Assembly (NCBI GenBank): GCA_013398015.1
Contig: VZRR01006739.1
Location: forward strand, 1-64,000
Source of the DNA: Oreocharis arfaki
Lineage: Eukaryota; Chordata; Aves; Passeriformes; Paramythiidae
Length of the DNA: 64,000 nucleotides
Direction: 5' to 3'
The notes beneath the pieces were generated by a model. That model ran no database searches. It saw only the letters and a program-made list of their open reading frames with translations, and was not told the origin of the DNA. Shown here one piece after another: positions 22,288 to 33,578 of the stretch. The translations under genes were made by a program, and so were the position numbers. The number at the start of each line of letters is the position of its first letter. Position 1 is the first letter of the stretch.

Positions 22288-22500
22288 CAGAATCACAGAA
22301 TTGCTGAGATTGGAGGCAGCTCTGGAGATCATCTAGTGTACCCCCCCTTGCTCACGACAGGCTCAACTACAGCGTGTTGAGAACAGTCCAGCTGGGTTTT
22401 GGATCATCTCTGAGGATGGAGACTCCACAACCTCTGTGGCAACCAGTTCCTGTGTTCAAACACCCTCACAGTAGAAATCACTAAGAGTCTGTCTCTGTCC
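22288..22500 (-). mobile_element. CR1 LINE 3'-end fragment
   Basis: On the + strand it starts with two 8-mers (acagaat-cacagaat), the reverse complement of the ATTCTRTG-type terminus that defines CR1. Then come 'gctgagattggaggca', 'ggagatcatctagtgtaccccccct' and 'ggagactccacaacctctgtggcaaccagttcc', all in CR1 antisense order. It is a 5'-truncated, diverged copy with no coding capacity, and the best evidence in the window for a sauropsid genome. Confidence 0.88.
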
Positions 22501-25500
22501 TCTTTATTCCTAACATCAACTATTTATACATATCAGCTAATCATATCCAAGTCCAAAAACCTCTGTCTTTTATCTCCTCCACATGTCTTTTTCCCATTAA
22601 TGCCTGCTCTGGTCAGCAAAGCAGATTCCAGTTTTAGAGAGCTGCCAGGGAAACACACAGCAAACAACCACTCAGGTGTGCCCAAGTGCTCCTGTTCTGA
22701 TCATATCTACATGACCAAGCCTTGTCGTACTTCCCAGTAATGAAGAAGCAAGGATGCAGGCAGCAGAGATATCAAAGACAGCATCAGAAAACAGGGATGA
22801 AGAACTGCTCTAACTCATTTTCTGTATCACAATCTTGACATCCATTTAAAAAGACACCCCCTCCCCCCACCATGTCTAGAAGCCTGCAGGGCAATAAATA
22901 CTTAAAAGCCAATGTGTAAGGAATCTTGTGATGACTGCTTGAATCTGCAGGCAGCTTGAGAAGTGTGACTAGCTGACATCTCAACATAAGATAACTAACA
23001 ACCAGAGTTCTGGAAAGGGTGGGAAAGGGTAAGAGGGCAGCAGCCCAGTATCTTTCCCAAAATACTGTATTTCTTACCCAGCCTCCAAACTACTATTCCA
23101 GCTTCTCCAGGGAAGGAGTACGGTAGGGAGAAGATAGAAAAAAAGCCCCTCTGCTCCTCCCTTCACTCTCAGTTGTGTCCCAAGAGCCCAAAACTTGTGC
23201 TAATTTGGCCTCGCCAGACTTTTCAAGGGAACAATTACATGGGTCTCTGCCGTTAGGCCTTTTACATTCCAAGGCTGCAACCCTTCAAAGATGTAGGCAC
23301 TTGCCTGGCTTACACAGCTCACATCAACCTGATTTGAATGAGCTACAGGCAGAGCAGGGCTGGGACACGCATCCTTTGCAAGGGTTGTTGGGGAGCAGAA
23401 GACAATCATAAACCTCTCCCTCCCCACAAGGAGAAAAGTTTTACAAACCATGGACACTCTGGGCTTCCCCCTTGTCTAAAGCCTCATTTTTCCCTGGAAT
23501 ATTTATCTTTCCTACATTTCCCCTCACTAATAATCTCATCAAGTAGAATTTTTCTGGTATTAATCAGATGAGCAGGGGAGCACGTTGTGGTTAATATTAT
23601 CAATTGAGTATGTCAAGAAGGCTTTGACAGGATTACCCTTGGAATTTGCCATTTATTAACTAGGCCATTAGCTAAAATGGCATGGCTGGGGTGGGGCTGG
23701 TTTTGCTTTGCACATGGGAGATGTCCTGGTTGAGGGTGGGGAAGCTGAGGGTGGTGGAGTTCTGTCTCCATCTGATTCAGAGATCTCAAACAGCTGGCCT
23801 GGCAGCCCTGAGATATCTCTCCCCATCTGTGTGTCTTTCTTTGATTTCATAATCTCTTCCCCTTATTGGGAAACCATCACAAATCAAGCTGGAGACTGAG
23901 CTAGGAGAGCTTGCACCACCACGCGTAGGCTTGTCCTGACCTGGGAGGATGGGAATGAAACCCCGCTGTTCCAGGCTCTTCTGCCGTGGGAGGCCAGACA
24001 GAAATGCTCCAAGCCCCTAGCCCAGGGCACCAGGAAGGAGAAGCCAGGTTTAGAAATAGAGGCATATTAGACTTGCAGAAGCATCTGGGATACAAAGTAG
24101 GCACACACAAAAAGTTTAGGCAAGCGAGGAAAACAAAACAAAGAATTTATTAAAAACTTTGTTTTCTCTCCTTGAAATTTAGTGCTGCTGTTTGCCCAAT
24201 AGAGGCAGATGGAGACCATGGTCAGGTGATGGAAGAATACAGGCAAACACTAAAGAGGAAGCATTTTAAAAATTAAGGAATTTAAAGAGGAAGAATGTAA
24301 AAAATTGCTGCAACATCCTTCCCCTCCAAGCAGGCTTCTATCCCAGATTCCAGAGGTTCTAGGCATTGTTTGCTGTGTGCTCCAGGCAACTTTACACGGG
24401 ACATTGCTGGAGGGAATTTTGCAAACTTCAGTCTCAAAGACCACTGCACCAGAAGAGAGATAGAGGCACTCAGCACTAAAAGTCACCGGGCCATGATGCA
24501 AAGGGCCAAAGAGACAAGAAAACTCCCCTAATATATCTTATGGTATGTCTTTCCTCATTCGGGCACAAGCAGGGAAATAAAATAAGACCTCTAGTCAGGG
24601 CCATTTTTCTTGTTAGTACACCTCAGGAAAGACAGCAGGAACTCCCTCTGACTGCTATCCCATGTGATGGCAGAAAAGGGGTCTCTAATCCTCAGGGGCA
24701 ATTGGAACACAAAGCTCCAGAGTAGAGATTTTGGGAAGAGGACAACAGGAGCTTCTCTGGACAGACATGAGTCAGCACCTGAGAAGTGTAAGGTGTGTGT
24801 AGCCCAGACAGGGGCCAGCCTTGAAAGCTGCCTCTAAATAGCTACCCTCTCTAGAGACAAAACCTGTGGCTGGATGGCAGCAGCCCAATGGTGTGGTGCA
24901 GCAGGGCAATTTTTTGATTCGTATAAACCCCGGAATCACCAAGGTGTTGATTTCGAGCTTGCGGCAGCTCCCGGAGTTTGTGCACTGTGGTACCTGTCAC
25001 TGCCTCCAGACATCCCACAGCATTTGTTTGTCGTGACTCAGTGGAGTAACTGGACTCAGCAAGGAGCAGAACTGGACCCCCACAGAGCATTTACAGGTTG
25101 TTCTTTTGAACACAGCTTTGAATACAGAAAAGCGAAAACCAGCATTCGTTTCTAAATTCTGTCCTTCCTGGTCAGCTAAAGAAAGAATTAGCACTAGAAT
25201 CCAAATTGCTGCAGGAACAAAAGCATATCCAATCCATGCAGTCACCTCTGCTTTGATGCATATGGAGGACATATTTATATAATTTCATTCATTCCCCCTT
25301 ATGTGGCACTTACGCATAGAAAGGCCTGGAAAAGGAGGGTCTTGAACTCTCCATACAATTCGTAATTTATAAATTTCCTAGATCACAAACCAAGATCTTG
25401 AGTTAGCTCTTTACCATTCATTCAGCACAAATCGTATTAACTGAAAATTCAACAGCTACTGTGTAACTTCTCACATTGCCTATGGAAAAACCTATCAACT

Positions 25501-28500
25501 CATGTGTCAAAGTGCAGGTGTGAAATTCCTGCTTCTCAATTTGTTCCAGCAATTGCTCTGATGAGGGAACATCTCAGAAAAGGTATTTCTTCACCAGGTA
25601 CTTCGAAAAGTCTGGCCCTGAACCCAAATTCCCTATACCAAAGTAATCTTCTTCACCTTAAGCAGACCACTTAGTCTTCATTTAGAAAGAAGGTTATGGT
25701 TCTCCTTGAGGCAGCTTGCTCCAAAGAGGTCCACCCAAAAGATAAACGAAAAGTTAAAAAAATTTCAACAAAAAATAGAGACTGAACCTAGCAAAACTGC
25801 CGCTGATATTCAGGAGCAAAAACCACATGCCTCTTGCCTGAACAATTTCCAAACCATAAATGATGTTTAATGTGGAAAAAGTCATAAATGTACAAAAGTT
25901 ACTTCTAAAACCAAAAACACAGAGTTTCTTACTTATGGCTTTGATGAATGAAGTGTTTTGTATTCTAGCGTCATGCTTGGCACTCCAAAGAACCTTTCTG
26001 CTAGGTGGAAATTAATGGCACTGCATGTTGGCATGTCCACTGGCTTTGCAGCAGACTGGAGAGTGCCCTTCAGGGTCCTAACACAGGCTGTCTCTGTTGA
26101 CTGCTTAGCAAGGTGGAACATGTTCTCCTTCCACCAGTCATATATCACAAAAAAGGGTTAAATAATACTAAAAATACTTCAAATGGTGCATTATGTTCTT
26201 TTGAGCTGTCGGCTCCTACCTGTCTTTCAGCTACTGTCCGATTCAGGAGGAAACAATGTGTGAATAAATCACGCACCAACCAGAAGCAGCTCACACAAAG
26301 CAAAGCAGATTAAGGTATTTCAAAGGACACAGGAGTTAAGGAAACAGTGCTTTAGTCTCCTGTCTGTTACTGTTGATTTGCAGACATCTCCATGTGTGTT
26401 CCAAAACTATATTTAAAATTAGGCTTTTGAAGTAAACAGTTTCCACCGGGTGCCAAGATTGCTTTAATGCCAAAACAGAAAGCTCTGTCTGACACATGCA
26501 TCATTTTCCAAGCCGGAAATATAACAAAGCATTTAATAAAACAGACATCATTTGATAGTCTCAACTTAGACGCCCACTTGGCAGTGGCAGTAACCAGTCT
26601 TCCATCAACTGCATCCAAAAATGATGCTTGCCTAACTTGCTATCATGCAAAACATTAATGGGAGTATCTTCCTCTTTTGAAGCCCGTTGGAAATGGAAAC
26701 ATAGGCTGAAACTGCCTGGTACACAACCATGCAGAACATCTGAGAACCACCCTTCCGAGGTGGAAGCAGACAGAAAAACATTGGGAAGCAGAGCTTCCCA
26801 GCCTTTTCTGTACTGCGAGTCACATCATGTACACACAGTGCCAGGGGACCGCTGTGGGAGCCATGGGGAACACAGGGAAGCAACGCTAGGAACTATTTCA
26901 TGGAAGTGGCGTGCTGGAAGAAGTTGGCAAGCTTGTGGCTGCCCGGTCAGCTCTCTGGAGGCAGCTGGTGGCTGGTCAGCACACGCTGTTCTGAGAGCTA
27001 TCTGCTTTCTTTTTTCCCTACCACTGGTTACTTTTTGCATTATGCAATCCCAAACTTTTGTCCAAAGATCTTTTTCTCTTCCTGGATCAGTGAGTGGCAT
27101 GGGCTCTTCACTTCTTCACCTAGTATGAAAGAGAGCTATTTAAACTCCTTCACTTCCAAAAATGCACGTTTTTGGTTATATACACATGTATGACACCAGA
27201 TCCTCAGGATAAACAACACTTGATTCATAGTTTTTCTAGGCTTAAGTGGTCTGTTGAAAGAAAATCATAGCTGAAAATACGTGAAAATATGAAAAAACCG
27301 GAAAAAACTAAACAAATCACTATATGATTTGTTTAAAGACACTTGGTGATGATCTGTAGATGTTCTCTGCCCCTACACAGAGAAAAGTTTCATTACCTAC
27401 GAGTGGATCTTTGTGAGCAGGTCCTGGTAGTTGTTTTCATCATTTCTAAAAACCAGTGACTCAGTTTTCCTTTTCTCCTCCTGCACCTCACTGAGTGAAT
27501 TAAACAGGCTGTCTGTGGCTCAAGGCCAAGTCCAGCCCTCTCTCTCTGACAGCACACTTTAATTTTGCTGTTCCAGCACTTCTTGTGGGACAGGTGCCCA
27601 GTAAGTGCTTTAGAAACCAGTGTTTACTATTCACGAGAGGAAGAATTGCAGGAAAAATATTATCGTAACATCCACGACAGGAGTTTTTTATATCTCTCTT
27701 GTTAAAGTCATGTGCTTTTGGCATGGTGCCCTTCTGAAATGCATCTCTTTTGGGGTCCAACCCATTCTAGGGTTGCAGTTTTCTGTGCACCTGGAGTGAA
27801 CACTCCCTCAGGTCTGGTAGCATCCAGATTCGCGGCAATGTTCTCCCTGGGAAGCAGTGACTAACAGGCTCCTTAAAAACAAGTCATTAGTTCTAAAGGA
27901 TGTCAGAGGAAATATATTCCTGAACTTACCCACTGTAGCATACCTGGTCTTTCCTTAAGGCTGCAACTGAAGACCCAAATCCTTTGTGTCCCAGCAGACC
28001 CTTAAATCCTCAACAAGCAACAAAGTTCAGTGTCCCCGCTAACAGCTCATTAAGTTTTCTCTCTCTCTTTTTCGCTGTCAGTGTATTTTGCTTTTTAAGT
28101 ATTTGACTTCTAAGAAGTTCTCTCTTCAACATAAGCAACTTCTACATCACCTTAGAGCTGGTGCAGCTGGTCAGAGTTTGTACACACAGTGACACGTCAT
28201 GCACCAGACGCAAAGGGAATTAGCTTGAGTTCCACTGGACTGATGAGGCATTTTCCAGCATTTTCAGTTTTGTTTTACCTTCTTGCTCATTATTGAATGC
28301 TGCTCCTTTTTCTTAACCATTTGCCATATGCCTGTGTCTTTAGTGCTTCTGTACAGCCCTCAGCAATCTGGATGTTGCTCCCATGCTCCAACCTGATGCT
28401 TGCAGGAAATTAATTATCTTTTCTGGTTTCCCTACACTTTTCCGAAAAGACTGAGGCACTTTTTCCTATTTGCTTTTTTTCAGCTATCATATGTGTTTTC

Positions 28501-31500
28501 CTCAAACCTTTTCAAAATGTGCCACCATAACAGTCCAGCATGCAACACAGCAACAATCTCTGAGCAGTCATCCCTGGAGCTGCTATGGAAACATAAGAAC
28601 TGCTGAAAAAGAGTTTTCTGGCAACTCATGGCTCCTCACCTGCAGCCTGGGGCACACCACCTGAAGCTGCTATCACAATACCTTGTCTCCTATCTCATTA
28701 GGGCAGAAGGTAAATTGCAATTCTTTATTCCCCAGCACGGATCACAAAAGTATCCTGAATAAATTCCATCTTTTTTTTTTTAAAAATACGATAATTCGGT
28801 GACTGCTTCCAAACTTGGTTCAAAAAATGCTTTGGAATGAAGAATACAGTAGGACATTATTCAAATGGATAAAGATCCTCACCACTGTAATGCTGCACCC
28901 TCTTTCTTTAAGAGCTGCTTTTAACCACTGAATATTAACACTCTTTTTTTTTCCTAATTGGACAACTCCATGATCAAAACTGCACTCACTAAACATGTAC
29001 CAAGAGACCACAAAAAGACCACTCTTATTTTCAGTAAATTAAACATTGTTAAATGGAGTACTAAGATTGAGTCTGAGTTATCAAATGCAGAAGCCTCCAG
29101 CTCCAAACACATGGATCAAGGGACAAAAGCTATTGGTACAGCTTTGAGTCAATGGAAACGTTGGCATTATTCCTACCAGCATTGGTGAGAGCACAGACAG
29201 GTTATAATGCAACAGACATTCCTGAATCCCAAATTTCTCGAAAGAAGGAAATGGTCCTTGGACCAGGCTTGAAGCTTTCTAGTGAAGAGACACAAAAGTT
29301 TGTCCTGCTGCCACACAGACTTTGTTTGGTGACTAAGTATGCCTGAGTATCTTGTTAACATGCCCTACAATCTTGAAAGCTGACCCTTTGCAATAAGAAG
29401 TGTGACAAAGAAACAAACTCTTGAATGGGGGAAAAAAAGGCTGTATGCCCCAAGCACTGTAACCCGAATAAGGGGCTTTCTGAAGGAACAAAGCTGCTTG
29501 TACACAGGTGCCTGCTCCTTGAGTCAGCGGGTAAAGTGCAAGCCAGCAACGCTGCTGGGAATTGGGCAGCACAGGAGTTTGAAGCAAAGAGGTTGGTCTG
29601 CTTTGCCTCTCGATGTCACAACAGTTCCTGAAAATTTCGGAGTTCCAGGAGAGCTGCCCGACTTCCTCTGAGCCGCTGCCTCCAAGCAGCATTTGCAACA
29701 CTGGCGGCCTGTGTATTTCAGGAATGCAAAAAACTGGCACAGTGAGGCCTATGATTCAGCCAAGATGATGTGTTGGGACATGACTGAAGTTAATTAAAAG
29801 GAGCTTAAGACAGACAGACAAAAAAAAGAGTTTGCAAGACTTCTTAAAGAGCCAATTAATTATTATTTGTGGCTGCACACGCCAGCTGGGCCACAACATG
29901 GAATCTCCCCAGCCTTTACCGCTCACCTCAGAGTCTTTATACAACGCCAAAGAAAACCCAGATGCAGGTCAGCCTTTGGGAGCTCTGGGCCAAACTCCCT
30001 CCACTAAAGCGGAGTGAACTTTACCTTCAGCAGCAAGTCTCATTTACACCCATAGATATATGCTTGGTCTAAACAGTGGACACAGAGCAAGAGATGAATG
30101 ATATCTCGGTTGATACATAAAAAAGCATGGGCTGTGGAGAGCAGGATGACCCAGTGACGATTGTCTTTGTAAGCACGGACTGGAAAAGGAATGACTGGCT
30201 CCACCTGGAGTCAGGGTGGGGGAACAGAGAATAAATGTGAATAATTTCAGCCTCTCTACAGCGTGATAGTGATCATTTTCACAGCTGCACAAGGCACCCA
30301 CACTTAAAGAAGCATCGTTTCCCTGAACACACTTCCACACTAGTTTCCTATAAGAAATTCATTGCCTCCTTAGCAATTCCCTAAGACTCTGAATTCCTTG
30401 AAATTCCCAAAGAATAAATTCCCAAAGACCAAGTCCCAAGTCTAGGGATCTAAACCCTTCATTACTTTCCTGAGGACAGCAAAGCAATGCTCATGTCTGA
30501 GCAACCTCCTTGCATTCAATTCTTCTGTACATTCAGCCAGGACTGTCCCAGAGGCACAGCTGAGCACAGACAGGAGTGGGCCTTGCCCAGCCTTGGGAAC
30601 TCAGGGCCACATCACTGCACAAAGACACAGGAGTCAGAGCCACCCACGGGCTGAGCAGGCTGCCTGAACCATGCTTACTAAAGTCTGCACTTTCTTGCTT
30701 AAGAGGACAGACCCTACCAAGGTCTGTCAGTAGCTGACGTGTATGTTTAACAGAAGGCTACAAATTTTAACAGGGGACTTTTTCCTTCGTCTCGCTGTCA
30801 TTTCAGTGGCTGAGGGTGCTTGCAGTTTCCAAGGCTGCCGTGTGCGTGTGACTGGCACGGCTGGGCTGCTCCCGCAGCAGGGCCAGGAGCCTCCCAGCGC
30901 TGCAGGCCCCACACCTGCTCACACAGCCCTACCTGCACGTAGACCTTGGCAGCCCCTGTGGCATTTGCTGGGGTGGGGGTGGGAAGACCATGGTGTCATT
31001 TACACACAGGTTGAGCAAACCAGGTGCAATCAGTTTGGGTTTGGCTAAAGAATCCTCCACCCTTCTCGAGCTATTTAACCCCTGCAGTGCCAAACCTTGA
31101 CGCATGCCCAGGGCAATGACAGCGTTAGTCTGCAGAGGAGGCCTCAATAGATCAGTCATCGTTCTCGTATTGCCAAAGGCAACACAGGAGGGACAGGTCA
31201 TATTAAAAGAAAGACAGCCAGCCCTCCAGCTACTGTACTCTTAGAATTATTTTAATCAAAGCAATGAATATACGCAGTAAATATAAACCAAATTCTCATC
31301 TGAAAACTGTTACATTGTCCTGCCACCTGGCTTTGGACAAGCTAAAATGATGCTTGAAAACCCCTTGGAGAGCACAGCATAGGGACCAATATGTTGCAGG
31401 TGCAATGGGCAAGAAGGTGGCAAAGACACGGCTGGACAAGCCAAGCCTTCAGGACTGGGAAGTGATGCAGCACAGGCAGTGCACTGTCCTGGGACACAGC

Positions 31501-32019
31501 TCCATGTTCAGTCCAGGTCTATCCCACAGTAGAGAGACAAGACCCCTCGGATCCACGGTCTGAAAATTGTTTTCTGGAACGCCCACTGAGCTCTCTGGTT
31601 TGTGGGCTACACATCTTGCAGCTCTCCAACACAGGAAGATTTGGATATGCAGTTTGTAGGGGGTGTACAATTATCAGTCCCTGAGCTCAGGGGTTTGTAA
31701 AGTCAACTAAGAGCTGTTTACTCCCAGTCTGTTATGTTTCTCAAAATTAATACTGTAATAGCAAAGCCTTAATTTCCCTATGGGAAATTGCTGAGTGCAG
31801 ATCTTTCACTCTGTGAGGGACATGTCTGCAGACAGGCCTGGAAGAGCATATTTTATTTCAGTTTCTGTTTCCAGTTGTTCTTCTAAACCTTTCACAAAGG
31901 GTTGAAGAAACAGGGGAGGGACTTGGGGGGGAGGTCCCGATTTAAAGCAGCTTAACACCTTGCTGGATCCTTGCCAAATGCAGTTTCAAATTAGCAACTC
32001 CAAACTAGACGGAAAAATG
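22501..32019. other. Non-coding sequence, no gene supported
   Basis: Mostly unique sequence. Open frames stay below about 170 codons and show no domains. Noted contents are a perfect 11-bp inverted repeat at 27309-27335 and small duplications such as a twice-repeated ATTCCCAAAGA near 30402-30428. Confidence 0.65.
27309..27335. repeat. Perfect 11-bp inverted repeat with forkhead-like arms
   Basis: TAAACAAATCA at 27309-27319, a five-base spacer, then its exact reverse complement at 27325-27335. The outer ends read TAAACA and TGTTTA, the forkhead core in inverted orientation. It could be a palindromic FOX site or a small hairpin. Confidence 0.75.
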
Positions 32020-32026
32020 CTTCTCT

Positions 32027-32043
32027 CGACCCCTGGGGGGTCG
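32027..32043. repeat. Perfect 7-bp inverted repeat
   Basis: CGACCCC, a TGG spacer, then GGGGTCG. A short GC-rich hairpin. Confidence 0.75.
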
Positions 32044-32112
32044 GTGCAACACCCAAGCACTGGCACAAGGCAGAGCTCAGACTTGACACAAAAAGCCTGG
32101 GTTGCTCACCTC

Positions 32113-32134
32113 TCTCCGGGCTGAAGCCCGGAGA
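32113..32134. repeat. Perfect 10-bp inverted repeat with 2-base spacer
   Basis: TCTCCGGGCT at 32113-32122 and AGCCCGGAGA at 32125-32134 are exact reverse complements separated by GA. As DNA it is a near-perfect 22-bp palindrome; as RNA a stable stem would need to open its inner pairs to form a loop. Confidence 0.85.
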
Positions 32135-33551
32135 AAGGGGCACCGCTTCCAAGAAGGGACAAAGCCAGCCAACCCCACAACAAAAGACACTTTTCAGCAG
32201 CACATAAAAGGAGGGTCTGGCTCTGCCCCTCCAGCCAGACCCCACCCCTCGCAGCGTGGAGGCCTTGCCCCAGCGCCAGCTAAATCTAATCAAGTCTGAC
32301 ACACAAGACGACACGGACAGACACTTGCCTTAGGCACCCCCCGCCTCTGCTCCTCACCCACGGACCTCCCCCCGGCCCACAGGGCGCTTCCTAGCTTGAA
32401 GAGCTCAGGCCCCAACCCTGACCCTGCCGGCCATCACCCCCTCCGGTCGGGCAGGCACCACCCCACAGCCCCAGCGGCCCCCGGGAGGGTGAGGTGAGCA
32501 CCCTGGCACCACCAGCCCGGACCTTGGCTGCACTGATGGAGTATCTCTGCCCACGTGTGGGGACAGGCAGCCCCCGGCCCTGCTGTAGTGGGGCACGAGC
32601 AATCCCTGCTTGCAGCCACAACTGCGGTTCCCTTTTCCCTAACACCCTCCATACCTGCACCCATGTAACTGGAGGAGTCTTTGCTCCCCTCAGCCCTTAC
32701 AGTTTAAAGCACAGCTGAGTGTTGATTAAAGTACACAGGAGCTGGGCCAGATCCTCAACAGTACAAGCGTTCCTTCAGATAGGAGAAAAAACCACAAAGC
32801 TTTAAAATAGTTCATTTAAGCATTGCCGGGACAATCAAGGAACAGTTGAAGGTAGAAAGCAGCTCAAAGCAGCCAGACCTGTCTCATATAAGCAGGGAAG
32901 GCTGAATAGTTCCTAAAATTGCCCCTCCTGCATTATCTACTCCACTCCTCAGGTCAGGACTCAATATGCTCTAGAGTGGGCGAGAGTCTAGCAAGGAAAG
33001 CTGAATAAGCATTGCTTGAAAGGGAGGAGGCAGGAATTCACCCAAGTGAAGAGGAGGAGGAGAGAGCACAGGCTGTTTTTAGAAGTACTGGCACCACCTT
33101 AGTCTGCAGTGGCCAGGAAACTGGTTGGAAGCCCCATGACTTGAGCAAGACACCCAGACTTGGGAGCCAGAAGAGGAAGGGACTTGGCAGAAATTCCCCT
33201 GCAAAGCGAGGAATCATTTATGCAGCAGAATATTCAGCTTGGCCTCACTGCAAAGAAACGCTGCCAGATACCTGATCGTGCCACCAGTATATTAGCACTC
33301 CACTCCCCTGCTCTAATAGAGCCATGAATCTTCTTCATGCACTTCTGTCTTCCATTTGATCAGTTTTACACAGCTTCTCTCTAACCCCAGTTCTTCCTGC
33401 ACTGCCCTGGGGCCATCACAGCGTTCTCCAAGAGCTGCCAGCGTCCCATCCCCCTGGCTCCCAGCTGCCCAGCCTCATTCCTTCCACACTTGCCCTCTGG
33501 GCACTGTTGTCCCACCCCCTCCTTTGAGAGGCTCATAGCACATGGAAGGGT

Positions 33552-33578
33552 GAAAACCACCACTTCCTGGTGGTTTTC
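33552..33578. repeat. Perfect 11-bp inverted repeat with 5-base spacer
   Basis: GAAAACCACCA at 33552-33562, spacer CTTCC, then TGGTGGTTTTC at 33568-33578. The arms contain ACCAC(C), the RUNX-type core, in inverted arrangement. The stem is too short for a microRNA precursor. Confidence 0.8.

Larger units (their letters stand above)
32020..32640. other. CpG-rich, GC-rich block (possible promoter or unmethylated island)
   Basis: This stretch is much richer in G+C and CpG than its surroundings and holds two perfect inverted repeats in its first 115 bases. Overlapping open frames exist on both strands, as expected from composition, without recognisable protein features. It may be the promoter of an unannotated transcript or a regulatory island. 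Confidence 0.5.
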
